In this document: one piece after another, positions 52,414 to 64,000 of the stretch
Layout of the letters: the number at the start of each line of letters is the position of its first letter
Numbering within the stretch: the stretch's first letter is position 1
Source: Epiperipatus broadwayi
Lineage: Eukaryota > Onychophora > Udeonychophora > Euonychophora > Peripatidae
DNA length: 64,000 nucleotides
Reading direction: 5' to 3'
NCBI GenBank assembly: GCA_028023455.1
Contig: JAQFVV010006507.1
Location: 62,001 to 126,000 of the forward strand
Translations under genes and position numbers: made by a program
The notes under the pieces: generated by a model
Told to the model about the DNA's origin: nothing
Database searches by the model: none
Seen by the model: the letters and a program-made list of their open reading frames with translations, nothing else

Positions 52414-52416
<3 letters not shown>
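47361..52416 (-). mobile_element. LTR H with primer-binding site (about 5 kb, minus)
   Basis: Right edge ...GGGCACA before (TA)n, so the minus LTR starts TGTGCCC. At the left, the minus strand carries a primer-binding-site-like TGGCCCCCAACGTGGTTGGC (47399-47418) followed by only about 40 nt of leader before (TA)n. It is therefore a 5' LTR plus the first bases of the interior rather than a solo LTR. The body is extremely AT-rich with no coding frames; 50579-50827 and 51294-51485 are chance. The LTR end next to the primer site is not a clear CA. A single 5-kb LTR is unusual, so more than one element may be merged here. Confidence 0.5.
47399..47418 (-). promoter_or_regulatory. Primer-binding-site-like sequence of H
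   Basis: TGGCCCCCAACGTGGTTGGC on the minus strand, related to the F2 (TGGACCCCCAACTGGGGC) and D sites. Confidence 0.6.

Positions 52417-52472
<56 letters not shown>
52417..52472. repeat. (TA)n between H and I
   Basis: Uninterrupted TA tract. It creates the IYIYIY frame at 52303-52554, which is not a gene. Confidence 0.92.
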
Positions 52473-54283
<1,811 letters not shown>

Positions 54284-54373
54284 GAGCATGCTAATAGCTC
54301 TAAACAAGCTTCTTTTTTATTTATGATGAATGCTACTACAAGAGAAGGCATTCAAATAATTTTTATCTTGGAT

Positions 54374-54430
54374 TGTCCCCATCCCCAGACTGGTTTCGAC
54401 CTATGGGTCTCTTCAGTGAGGAGTGGGACA
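54374..54430 (-). ncRNA. Hammerhead ribozyme motif, family 2 copy 1
   Basis: Minus strand core CUGAAGA, stem II GACC-CAUA-GGUC, GAAA, stem III ACC/AGU with one mismatch, then C (GUC triplet). Stem I pairs UCCUCA with UGGGGA and UGUCCC with GGGACA. Predicted cleavage is between plus positions 54388 and 54387. Confidence 0.85.
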
Positions 54431-54933
54431 TTAGATTTTAAAAAATCAACTCATGCAAAGCATTTATTTAAAAGTTAATTGTTAGAAGATCTGAAACTTT
54501 TAGACATCTACATGTCTTTAAAGTCAGCTCTCCAACTGAAAAAAGCATATGGGCCTGAACTTAATTTAGATACTCCATATATTAGTAGGCTTAGCCATTT
54601 AATTTAGCCAAAGCTACAACAGCAAAATAATAATAGTAATAATAACAAGTCAGATGTCCCATATTAAAATGATTTGAATGCCTTCTCTTGTAGTAGCATT
54701 TATCATAAATAAAAAAAGAAGCTTGTTTAGAGCTATTAGCACGCTCTCAATTTTACATATTTGTAAGTGCAAGCTATATATATAAGTCATGTGACATCTG
54801 ACTTGTTATTATTACTATTATTATTTTGCTGTTGTGGCTTTGGCTAAATTAAATGGCTATGCTTACTAATATATGGAGTATCTGAATTAAGTTCAGGCCC
54901 ATATGATTTTTTCAGTTGGAGAGCTGACTTTAA

Positions 54934-54949
54934 AGACATGTAGATGTCT
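54934..54949 (+). other. Conserved hairpin AGACAU-GUAG-AUGUCU (family 2)
   Basis: A 6-bp perfect stem with a 4-nt loop, followed by AAAAG, 74 nt before the hammerhead. It corresponds to 5437-5451 in the first array. Repeated in each unit of this array. Confidence 0.65.
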
Positions 54950-55023
54950 AAAAGTTTCAGATTTTTTTCTAACAAATAATGTTTAGATAAATGCTTCATT
55001 TGAGTTGGTTTTTTTAAATCTAA

Positions 55024-55081
55024 TGTCCCAACTCCTCACTGAAGAGACCCATAGGTCGAAATTGGTCTGGGGATGGGGACA
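55024..55081 (+). ncRNA. Hammerhead ribozyme motif, family 2 copy 2 (complete)
   Basis: Core CUGAAGA (55039-55045), stem II GACC-CAUA-GGUC (55046-55057), GAA (55058-55060), self-complementary stem III AUUGGU, and C at 55067. The triplet is GUC and cleavage is predicted between 55067 and 55068. Inner stem I is 6 bp with one G-U. Outer stem I UGUCCC/GGGACA lies across an AAC/UG internal loop that could dock with loop II. All invariant core bases are present. Type I. Confidence 0.9.
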
Positions 55082-55445
55082 ATCCAAGATAAAAATGATT
55101 TGAATGCCTTCTCTTGTGTTAGCATTTATCATAAATAAAAAAGAAGCTTGTTTAGAGCTATTAGCGTGCTCTTAATTTTACATATTTGTAAGTGCAAGCT
55201 ATATATAAGTCATGTGACATCTGACTTGTTATTATTACTATTATTATTTTGCTGTTGTGGCTTTGGCTAAATTAAATGGCTAAGCCTACTAATATATGGA
55301 GTATCTAAATTAAGTTCAGGCCCATATAATTTTTTTAGTTGGAGAGCTGACTTTAAAGACATGTAGATGTGTAAAAGTTTCAGATCTTCTTCTAACAATT
55401 AACTTTTAGATAAATGCTTTGCTTGAGTTGGTTTTTTAAAATCTA

Positions 55446-55501
55446 TGTCCCAACTCCTCACTGAAGAGACAGACCCATAGGTCGAAACCGGTCTGGGGAC
55501 A
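55446..55501 (+). ncRNA. Hammerhead motif, family 2 copy 3 (altered)
   Basis: A 4-nt GACA insertion enlarges stem-loop II, leaving a 3-bp GAC/GUC base, and six bases are missing from the 3' side of stem I. Core CUGAAGA, GAAA and the GUC triplet remain, with stem III ACCGGU. Activity is uncertain. Confidence 0.75.
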
Positions 55502-55857
55502 ATCTAAGATAAAAATGATTTAAATGCTTTCTCTTGTAGTAGCATTTATCATAAATAAAAAAAGAAGCTTGTTTAGAGCTCTTAGCATGCTCTTAATTTT
55601 ATATATTTGTAAGTGCAAGCTATATATAAGTCATGTGACATATTATTACTTTTATTATTTTGCTGTTGTGGCTTTGGCTAAATTAAATGGCTAAGCCTAC
55701 TAATATATGGAGTATCTGAATTAAGTTCAGGCCCATATAATTTTTTCAGTTGGAGAGCTGACTTTAAAGACATGTAGATGTCTAAAAGTTTCAGATCTTC
55801 TTCTAACAATTAACTTTTAGATAAATGCTTTGCTTGAGTTGGTTTTTTTAAATCTAA

Positions 55858-55915
55858 TGTCCCAACTCCTCACTGAAGAGACCCATACATCGAAACCGGT
55901 CTGGGGATGGGGACA
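55858..55915 (+). ncRNA. Hammerhead motif, family 2 copy 4 (stem II damaged)
   Basis: Core and stem I are intact and stem III is ACCGGU, but stem II reads GACC-CAUA-CAUC, losing two of its four pairs. Confidence 0.75.
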
Positions 55916-56073
55916 ATCCAAGATAAAAATGATTTGAATGCCTTCTCTTGTAGTAGCATTTATCATAAATAAAAAGAAGAAGCTTGTTTAGAGCTATTAG
56001 AACACTCATCATTTTACATATTTGTAAGTGCAAGCTATATATAAGTCATGTGACATCTGACATGTTATTATTA

Positions 56074-56090
56074 ATATATATATATATATA
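56074..56090. repeat. (TA)n after the second hammerhead array
   Basis: TA tract separating the array from a small element. Confidence 0.85.
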
Positions 56091-56228
56091 TACAAAGATT
56101 TTCACGGGTTACATATATAAAAGACATATTTAGCAGGTTCATATGATATTAAAAAATTTAAATATTGTGTTATCAAGTCAAAACATCGGTATATCAATAT
56201 TTAAATTTTTAACATGGATAAACTTACA
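56091..56228 (-). mobile_element. Small TA-flanked element (138 bp)
   Basis: Bounded by TA tracts and ending ...AACTTACA on the plus strand, so it starts TGTAAGTT on the minus strand. It contains an inverted repeat AAATTTAAATATTG/CAATATTTAAATTT. Too short to classify. Confidence 0.45.
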
Positions 56229-56246
56229 ATATATATATATATATAT
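56229..56246. repeat. (TA)n before LTR J
   Basis: Uninterrupted TA tract between ...CTTACA and TGTAATGA. Confidence 0.9.
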
Positions 56247-58368
56247 TGTAATGATATATAAATATGTCGTTACATTAATTTAAAATAAAAACTTAAAAGC
56301 TCGCAAATAAAAGTAAAAAACTAAATGCTAAAATTAAAATGTTTGTTAAACGTATATACATTCACACAGATGCCAAACTTTAAAAATATTTTTTTTTAAA
56401 AAGCAAATAAATAAGTATTTGAACATACTTTTTTATAAAAACGTACAAGATTTAAAAATAAAAACAGGTATTAATTAATGTAATCTGTAAATGGAAATGA
56501 TTGTTTATGAATTATCGAAAACCAAACTGGCCCTTGGGCTCTTGTATAATTAAAATGATCTGATGAAAGTTATATAAGAAAATAATGAGAAATTAGCTTG
56601 CCCAATGGAAGCACTAAGCCTTGGCTCAGACCCTAATGAAAGTGATGGATTAGTGACGTTTTGTTGATTGAATCCGTGTGGATAATATAAAAAGGGAAAT
56701 ACAGTTTTTTCTGACAGTTCCAGCTTTTTGTGTTTGAGAGATGTGATAGGATGCACATACCACACTCTCTATTTAAAAAAAAAAGAAAGACTGTGATACT
56801 TTGAACCAGCTATTGCCATCTCCAGAACATTATCTTCCAATGGAGGCATCGCAGGAATTAAAAACAGGAACCTGGACTCTTCTACCATAAGCTATATGAA
56901 ATGAACAATTATTAAAATCAATTAAGAACTTTCATCAAGTTTTACAAATTGATAAACAAGCCAACTTAAATATTAAAACGGACTCTTATCTGACTTTTGT
57001 AAGTTTTTAAATCAAATTAATAATGTTTAATTTTATATGTTTTCCGATTGATAAACATCATTTCCATTTTTTTTTCTTATTGTAAAGATTATTTAAATGC
57101 ATGAAATTTAAGTTGTTTATAGACACTTGCATGGATTCGTTTGTGGTTAATTATATTTTGGTTTTCATATTTGATCAAAATATATAGACATTCAATAAAT
57201 AATGATACCATACGGTATCTAAAATGTATTTAATCGGATGTCTTTTAAGTATCTAAAATGTATTTAATCGGATGTCTTTTAAGTTGTTGGTGACAATGCA
57301 CGTATTTTATGGTGGATACTATTGGGTTACTTATAAATTTTCCTCTGCGATTGTCAGTATCAATAATTTTGTATTTTGATCATTTATGTTTATTTTGAAA
57401 TGTTTTTGACCGTGGAATCTATGTAATCGATCTATACCCAACATTTTTAAACAAATCTGTGCAAATGTATCTAAATGTTAAATTTAAGTCGAGCGTGAAT
57501 GGCTATTTAGTTTTGTCAAGTTATATTAAGGGAGGGTAATCTTAGGTTATTTATTTCGTAGTTGAATTGGTTCAATGGATTGGATATATTTGTGTAATTG
57601 TAGATGTAGTATGAGATCTGCTACAGGCAGGATTATATATATACACCACACACCTTCTGTTTGCCTATGGATTGATTTGTAAGATGGCAAAGGACCGCAG
57701 ACCATTCCTATGGAGTTTTATGTTTATTGTTCTACTCACCAACAGATGTGACATTCCTGTTGGTGGAGAGACAATGTCTTCTCTAATTCTACTTACTGAT
57801 CAGATGTACATTCCTGACAGTATAGGATTTTGTGTTGTCATATTTTCATGCTACATTGAATACATAAATGTATCAGATGGATTGGCGCCGGTTTGATTGC
57901 GAAATTTGTTGCCTAAAGTTAAATCAGGGAAGAATATTTTCTTTTCAAATGCAGATCTACATAGTCTATTCATACTCGACTATCTAAATAAAATATTAAA
58001 CTCAAAAACTTAGTTAAATGTAAAATTAAAAGTTAATATAAAAATCTAAAATGTTGAATTTGTTCCTCAAAATTTAAATGTTATTTTATATGTGCAAAAA
58101 TAAATATTTTTATGTGTTAATTTCTGGCAGTGGCTTTTATTTACTTATATTTAAGATATAAATTAAGATATAGATTTTTATCTCTGTGTCTCCACTGAGG
58201 TAGTGACTTGGGCTAACGATCTGAATATTTAAATAAAGTGGAATCTTAGCAGCACGTATCTGCCTACTCTATAAATTTTTCTAGGTTTAAATGCCTAGAT
58301 GGCACTCTGTAGAGCAGATATCGTAGTTTGCAGTTAGATTCGATCTTCACTTTCATTTCGATCATTAT
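56247..58368 (+). mobile_element. Putative solo LTR J (about 2.1 kb)
   Basis: Begins TGTAATGATA after a TA tract and ends at CATTATA before another TA tract, a mutated form of the CATTACA end seen in other LTRs here. A TATA box (TTATATATATACACC, 57633-57647) on the plus strand is followed by a 74-codon frame (57672-57896) with no recognised family, probably chance. There is no second copy in the window. Confidence 0.5.
57633..57647 (+). promoter_or_regulatory. TATA box of LTR J
   Basis: TTATATATATACACC. Inferred from position and match only. Confidence 0.4.
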
Positions 58369-58388
58369 AATATATATATATATATATA
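58369..58388. repeat. (TA)n, right edge of the insertion cluster
   Basis: After this tract the interior of element G resumes. Confidence 0.85.
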
Positions 58389-59335
58389 AACAATTAAATG
58401 TAAAAAGATGAAGTAAAGACAGATATTTTAAACAGATTTAGGGAATTGAGGACTGGTAAAGAAAAAAGACAAGGGGTTGAAGTCAGCTGTATGCTTCATT
58501 AAAAAAATAAATCAACAGTTTAATAATATTTTGAATTTTTTTGAACAAAAGCATTGATAAATAGATATTGTATTCAAATATTTTAAAAATATAGAAATAA
58601 TGAAAAAAGTGAAACAGTATAGAAGTGGATAAAGTTGTAGAGCTGACATATTAATAAAAAGAGTTGATATGTTAGACAGAAAACAGGAGAATATAAAAAA
58701 TGGGTGCACATACATAAATCGGAGACAGTAAATCTGCTGCTAAAAATAAAAACATTTTCAGGAAACAGAGAGAGGATTCAAATGAGCACATACAGAACTT
58801 GAAATGCTTTTGTATCTTGAATAGGTTAATCGAGAGAGCAAGAACTGCCTAGTAAGGGAGCCAGAATATTGTAGGGCTGAAGCAAGAATTGCCTTAGCTT
58901 GCAGTCACAGATGGTGAAAAGCTCCACTCTAGTGGAAGTCATTACATTTTAAACCAGCAACATTCAATGAATACAAGCAGTTGCTGTTGGCATATTATTA
59001 AAGAGAGGAGCTTCAGGAAAATATTATTCTCCAGGTAGAGCAGGATAGGTGACAGCTGGAAGAGTTACTCCTTACATATTTTGTAGACAAGTAGCAATAT
59101 TGAGAGAAATCACAGCATACCCACTGTCAGAGAAAATGATTATGTGAATATTTAGGTGTGGTTTACCTGGGAATTTAGAACAAATAATGATTTGCAAGAA
59201 GATGGTGGAGCAGATGGCTGAAGCATTAATGGTACTGGACAACAATAGTTGGTGGATTGTCAGGATGAGGACAGACATGCAGTAATTGATCACATGCATG
59301 TAACAAATTTGGTGTGTTGTGGAGGACAGGGCATG
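58389..59335 (+). pseudogene. gag: Element G gag remnant
   Basis: A region upstream of protease with many stops. Short pieces read like Gag, such as QREDSNEHIQNLK near 58770 and FNEYKQLLLAYY followed by REELQENIILQVEQDR around 58960-59060. No zinc knuckle could be read with confidence. It is identified by position and weak residue pattern. Confidence 0.5.
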
Positions 59336-59640
59336 CCAATAATGGCAGCTCAGAGTTGTCCAAATGTAGAGATAAGGATAGAAGGGATTGTAACTAGTGT
59401 GTTGTTCAATTTAGGAAGTCAGGTTTCAGTAATTTCATAAGAAATGTTTAATAAAATAAGTGATGTTAACCTGAAAATTAAAATTTTGCCATTGAAAATG
59501 GTATATGTTTTGCTGTCTAATGGTAACAAGGTGAACTTGGCTTCCAAGCAGACATGGATAAAAATGCACATGGCAGAAGGAGAATATATCCAGGTATTAT
59601 TGATTCTGGAAGAGGTTATGAAATACAAAGCATATTAGGC
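59336..59640 (+). pseudogene. pro: Element G aspartic protease remnant
   Basis: VEIRIEGIVTSVLFNLGSQV followed by SVIS ends the frame at 59440. This is the retropepsin active-site region (normally F-x-D-T/S-G-A-Q-V-S-V-I). The catalytic D is N and the following residues are changed to LGS, so it is inactive. After a stop the second part continues in another frame (59444-59638), with SNGNKVNLASKQTWIKMHM. Confidence 0.7.
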
Positions 59641-59927
59641 TCAGACTTTATGTACAAAACAGGCTATCTATTGGATTATAAATAAGGTTGGGCAGAAATA
59701 AACAACACAATAATTTCATTTACAAAATCCAAAAAAATAAAAGTTAATAAAGAAGATTGTGCACAGAATGCAGGAATGGAAATAGAAATAGGGGAAAAGA
59801 TGTATGAATCAAGATACATAAATGATAATCTAAAAGACCAATTGAAGAAGATATTAAACAGATATGAGAGTGTGTTTTCTGAGATTCCCCGGGTAATCCA
59901 AAGGTATGAACATGGATAAGGCCCATG
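59641..59927 (+). pseudogene. Element G protease-RT linker
   Basis: Degenerate sequence between protease and RT, with many stops on the plus strand. The minus-strand frames 59676-59981 and 59744-59926 are shadows. Confidence 0.5.
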
Positions 59928-60640
59928 AAAGATCATCCATATCAATCTCACACTTATCCTATACCACAACAATATAGACATGAAGTAGAAGATCAGATAA
60001 ACAAAATGCTTAAACCGGGAATCATATCTAAATGTTTGTCTCTCTTTAATAACCCCATCATAACAGTAAAAAAGATGGATCCATTTGATTGTGTTTAGAC
60101 ACCAGCAGCTAAATAAGATAGCAATACCTAATATTAATGTTCTTCCATCTATGAATGAATTGTTAACAAAATTTCAAAGAAAAATAGTTTTGACATTCAA
60201 CTTAAATGCCAGTTATTGGTGAATTAAACTTCATCCAAAGGATCAGAAATATACTGTGTTTAAATATAATGGAAGTTTCATATAATTTTAATTAGATTCC
60301 CTTTGGGCTTAAAACAGTTGAGTGGAACTTGTCCAATATCTGGATCATGTGTTGTCAGATGATATTAAGGATTTAGTTATAATGTATGTGGATGCCATCA
60401 TGGTGACTTTGGACAGTACAGAAGAACATTTTGTGCATTTAGAATTGCTGCTGGGAGAGTGTGAGAAAAAGGGAATCAGGATTAATTTGAATAGGAGTAA
60501 AATAATGATTACTAAGATCAAGTTTTTGGTCATACAATCAGAAAAAGAGGGATATTACTTATTCATGAAAAAAAAAACAAGCAATTCAGGATTTTCCCAT
60601 GTCTCAGAATAAAAAAAACATATGAAATTTTTTCTAGGAT
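59928..60640 (+). pseudogene. pol: Element G reverse transcriptase remnant
   Basis: The start reads HPYQSHTYPIPQQYRHEVED and INKMLKPGIISKCLSLFNNP, the usual beginning of Gypsy RT. A degraded RFPLGLKQ block (F-x-x-x-P-F-G-L) follows near 60295. The active-site box is YVDAIMVT at about 60382, normally Y-V-D-D-I-L-V-x. The second catalytic D is replaced by A. Downstream TEEHFVHLELLLGECEKKGI is the expected thumb-side helix. Stops and frame changes are numerous. It once copied element RNA in the cytoplasmic particle. Confidence 0.8.
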
Positions 60641-61140
60641 TATGTAAAATTGATAATCAATTTTATAGAAATTTTTCACTTGATATTATTGCAATTATTA
60701 AAACAGGAAAAGCTCTTGATGTGGAATGAACAGCTGAGCATAATTTCCAAAGCATGAAGGCAGGATTTTTGAATAAGATATGCTGTCATATCCCAATTTC
60801 AACAAACCATTTTTGTACAAACAGATCGCAGGTTTGTATTAAGGTCCATGCTGTTTCAAATACAACAAGGGGGTCAGCATGGGGTCCTTTGTTTTATTAA
60901 ATGCTTATTAAAGGGACCAGAATTGTATTATACTGTAACTAATAAAGAAATCCTATCAGTTGTCTGGGCATTTAAGAAATTCTGGCAGTATTTAATGGGC
61001 TCTGAGATAGTGATAATTACTGATTATAAGAGTCTCGATTTTCTTAACCATAGCTTCCTGAATAATAGCAGGCTAATAAGATAGAACTTGTTCCTGCAGA
61101 AATTTAATTACAAAGGAGCATACTGTAATGGTAAAAAATA
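60641..61140 (+). pseudogene. pol: Element G RNase H remnant
   Basis: YYTVTNKEILSVVWAFKKF and ITDYKSLDFLNHSF (60848-61084) match the Gypsy RNase H pattern, Y-x-x-x-x-K-E-x-L-A-x-x-W-x-x-x-x-F then x-T-D-H-x-x-L. Catalytic E and D positions are visible, but the frame upstream is broken. The linking tether is readable in pieces from 60,640. Confidence 0.75.
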
Positions 61141-62400
61141 TTGTGGCAGACACTTTAAGCTGATATCCAGTAATTCAAGAACACTTAAGTCTTGACAGAG
61201 TGTATATAGCTGCAGCTAAAATATATAAAAGATGACTTGCATAGCTTAAAAGTGCAGCAAAGAGAAAACAATGTCTATAAAAGATAATGGAGTATTTACG
61301 CCATCAGCCTATAATGAAAACAACAAATAATATGCTATGGAGGGACAAAAATTACTTTTGTTTGAAGGGAAAATCCTTACAGCACGTATTTCGGAAAAAA
61401 AACAAACATGCATTATTTTTTCAGTTACTATGAGGAAGCAGATAATTAAATATGTGCAAGAAACTTGTAAACATTATGGGCATGTGAAGATTAGGTATGG
61501 CTGAGTCATTGGTTATACTGACCAGGAATGTGTGCTAGTATTGCAGACATCATTGGAAAATGTCCTGTATATTCAATAATCAAGCCTACTAACACATTGG
61601 GAGTAAGGCCACTGCAATCTATATACACCCAATGTTTAAATAGCTTAGAAGTGATAGTTTTCTAGAGATGTTAGCCTCCAGTCAATAAAATGAAATATTT
61701 GATTGTGGTATATAATGTGCTTTCCAAGTTGGTAGCTGCATATCCAGTAACCTAAGCTAATGAAAAACAAACTATTCAAGTCTTGAAGCAACAACACTTT
61801 ATGACTGTAGGAATTTTAGACAAGATCTTGTTGGATCATGGAACACCCTTTGCATCCAATGAATAAAAGAAATGGATGAAAAGACATTGGATAAAACATA
61901 TTCTTACATCAAATTGCAACCCTCAATATAATCCATGTGAATGGATTATGAGGGAGTTGGGGCATTTATTTTGTGTTTATATACAAAATGTTCATCACAG
62001 ATGGGTGAAAGAAACCCATAAATAGTCAACATGATAAAGTTCTCAAGAAACAAATCCACAGGGTTTGAACCTATTCAACTGCATTTTGGAAGAAATATTT
62101 TGTACCCATTTAAGACCAGGTTGCCAGTGGGGACCAATCCAATAAACAAAAAAATAATGCTGAGCAAGTCAGAAGAGGCAGGGATAAGCTGGGCCATATT
62201 CAAAATAGGAGATGACATCATGGTGAGAGTTCATCGTGTGAGTCACCCTAAAAATTACATATAGAAGAAATTCCAACCAACTTATGATGGCCCATATATA
62301 ATCAAGTGGAAATATGACAATAACACATTTGTGGTAAAGCAGGAGATGGAAAAAAGGAAGCATATAATGTCTGATCATTAAAAATATTAAGATAAGAAAA
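61141..62400 (+). pseudogene. pol: Element G integrase remnant with GPY/F module
   Basis: The core begins MKYLIVVYNVLSKLVAAYPV near 61690, where the first catalytic D is N. LLDHGTPFASNE near 61828 retains the second catalytic D. NPQYNPCEWIMRELGHLF near 61918 retains the glutamate. The tail FKIGDDIMVRVH (ORF 62031-62264) leads into YDGPYIIKWKYDNNTFVVK near 62283, the GPY/F module typical of many Ty3/Gypsy integrases. Stops are scattered. It would insert the element DNA into chromosomes. It is non-functional. Confidence 0.8.
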
Positions 62401-62546
62401 ATAACCACCAGACAAGTGGTAATAATAAAAAAAAGTCAAACAAATTAAGAAAGAAAACTTAAGCAAATAATAATTAATGTAAATAGTTCAAAATTATTAA
62501 GGAAGTAATCAGAGATAAAATGGTCAAAATGACACATTTTACTCTT
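62401..62546 (+). other. Element G 3' interior
   Basis: Short AT-rich stretch between integrase and the polypurine tract. Confidence 0.6.
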
Positions 62547-62559
62547 AGCAGGGGAGCAG
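62547..62559 (+). promoter_or_regulatory. Polypurine tract of G
   Basis: AGCAGGGGAGCAG directly before the LTR start TGTAATGTACC. The expected plus-strand primer site. Confidence 0.8.
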
Positions 62560-64000
62560 TGTAATGTACCCTAATGAACAGCATAATGTGGCTGTAATTT
62601 TATTTAAAAAAAATTAAAATAAAAAATAATCTATAAGCATCCTAAAGATTTATGAAAATAACAATTTTAAATAAAAACACTACAGAACTATTATCAATAA
62701 ATGCTTGAGGTAAATTTTATTGAAATAAGTAATTAATAGTGCCTAAAGACAAAATGCTGCAACATTCATAAAGTTTTACAAATTAAAAAGTAAATAGAGG
62801 GGGGGATTTAACTTGGAGAATTTAAAAGGAAAACATAAAAAACTAAAAATGGCTCTCTTGTCATTTATTTAAGAATGAGGAATGTGTGCATTAATAATAT
62901 TGATGTTAAAATACATAAAGAAATAAAATGTGTGTGTTAAAAAGGAAACAAAGTTAAATTTAATTAAATGAAGGAAAACTTATAATCAAATTTAAAATTT
63001 ACTCAAAGATAGGTTGTCCCATAAGTAAAGAATGGGAATTAGTATCTATAAACTGCATCAAATATAAACAATGTAAATAATTAAAAACTATTTTATTTGG
63101 AGAAAGATTGATATAAACAAGCATGAGTATTAAGAGACAATGACAAATAATAAATAAAAGTTAATTAAATTAATTAAACTAATTCAGATAAAAATAACTA
63201 AAAGATAACAACAATGAGACGACAGCATAAATATGTCTGACAATTTTATGAACTCAATTTATTTAGTTCTTTTACTGCAGACTCTTATTTTTTTAACTTG
63301 GCATTAAGATCATGTCATGCTAAGCAGTCATCAAAGCATGTATTCATATTCTAGCTCAGTTTGCAAAAACATCAACAATCCACCCATTAGAAGTTATGCC
63401 TGTCTAAGAATCTGAGCCAACAAGAATATCTACCTGCCTGAATATAAGAAGTAGGCAGGACCCAAAACCAAAGTTATCAAAAAACCAAAATCCAACTGGT
63501 TGGAAATCATTTATACAGCAGCAGGAGTGCAAGAAGCCATATCATTCAGATTACATGTCCAAAAATCCTAAATAATATAAAATTTTATTACCATTCATAG
63601 ACTAATATTAACTTTATGAACAATAGTAGCAGTAGCATTCTTTAAGTGTTTTTGATATTCAGCATATAGATGAACTATAGTATGTATGTGGATGTTTCAT
63701 TTCCAGTATATTATCCAAATGTTCTCAAAGCTTACAAAAATAATTAATATTTATAAATCAAAATGTGTATATGCAGTCATATTTATATTAGTTATATGAT
63801 TCATTATTAAGTGTTTATTAAGAGTATGTGTGTAGAATTAATATATTATTACTTTATAGTTTATTGTAAGCATGTGTGTATAAAATAAGTGGTAATTATA
63901 TTACTTATCAAAGGGAGATTAAAATTAACTTATAAATTTTAATATTAAATTTATTTAAAATATATTGCAATAAACAGTGTCTACTAAGTAATATCAACTA
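62560..64000 (+). repeat. Element G 3' LTR (start; continues beyond the window)
   Basis: Aligns with 44515-46322 throughout, with moderate divergence and small indels, so the element is old. The LTR is at least 1.44 kb here and at least 1.8 kb in the left copy. Confidence 0.82.

Noticed and set aside
57672-57896. 74-codon frame after a TATA box in LTR J
   Set aside because: No family signature, and short frames of this size are frequent here. Kept only as a note in LTR J.

Overview
This window comes from a very AT-rich animal genome and is intergenic or heterochromatic. I see no host protein-coding gene, rRNA or convincing tRNA. Nearly every recognisable stretch is a transposable element, and most of those are decayed Ty3/Gypsy-type LTR retrotransposons with unusually long LTRs (about 1.7 to 5 kb). 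Many are separated by (TA)n microsatellites. The species cannot be named from this sequence. Hammerhead-bearing arrays, long-LTR Gypsy elements and a Charlie-like hAT MITE fit an AT-rich invertebrate such as a flatworm or cnidarian, but that is only a guess.

Layout. 1-3.75 kb is AT-rich non-coding DNA with one intact 369-bp hAT MITE. 3.77-5.72 kb is an array of 401-bp units, three leftward then about two rightward, and every complete unit carries a hammerhead ribozyme motif. 5.75-8.2 kb is a GC-richer LTR-like segment (E). 9.4-32.08 kb is one Gypsy-type element (F1, minus strand), split in its gag by another minus-strand LTR element (D, 12.33-26.07 kb). The 5' LTR of D is itself split by a 3.76-kb LTR (C, 20.06-23.82 kb). 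D and C both have 4-bp ATAA target duplications. 32.16-42.6 kb is a second, related minus-strand element (F2). 42.66-44.46 kb is a solo LTR (K).

From 44.5 kb to the window end lies a plus-strand Gypsy element (G). It has a 5' LTR, degenerate gag, protease, RT, RNase H and integrase with a GPY/F module (58.4-62.4 kb), a polypurine tract, and the start of the 3' LTR. Its interior is interrupted between 46.97 and 58.39 kb by at least six consecutive insertions separated by (TA)n tracts: a foldback element, LTR H with a primer-binding site, solo LTR I, a second hammerhead array (54.28-56.07 kb), a small element, and LTR J.

The most interesting content is the two hammerhead (retrozyme-like) arrays. 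They differ in most of their sequence but share a conserved order and spacing: CAGRCCCAT, about 30 nt, a hairpin of the form AGACA..TGTCT followed by AAAAG, about 74 nt, then the hammerhead. Both are arranged as inverted plus tandem copies inside (TA)n. No Penelope-like reverse transcriptase is present, so these look non-autonomous. All open frames here are retroelement remnants or chance frames.
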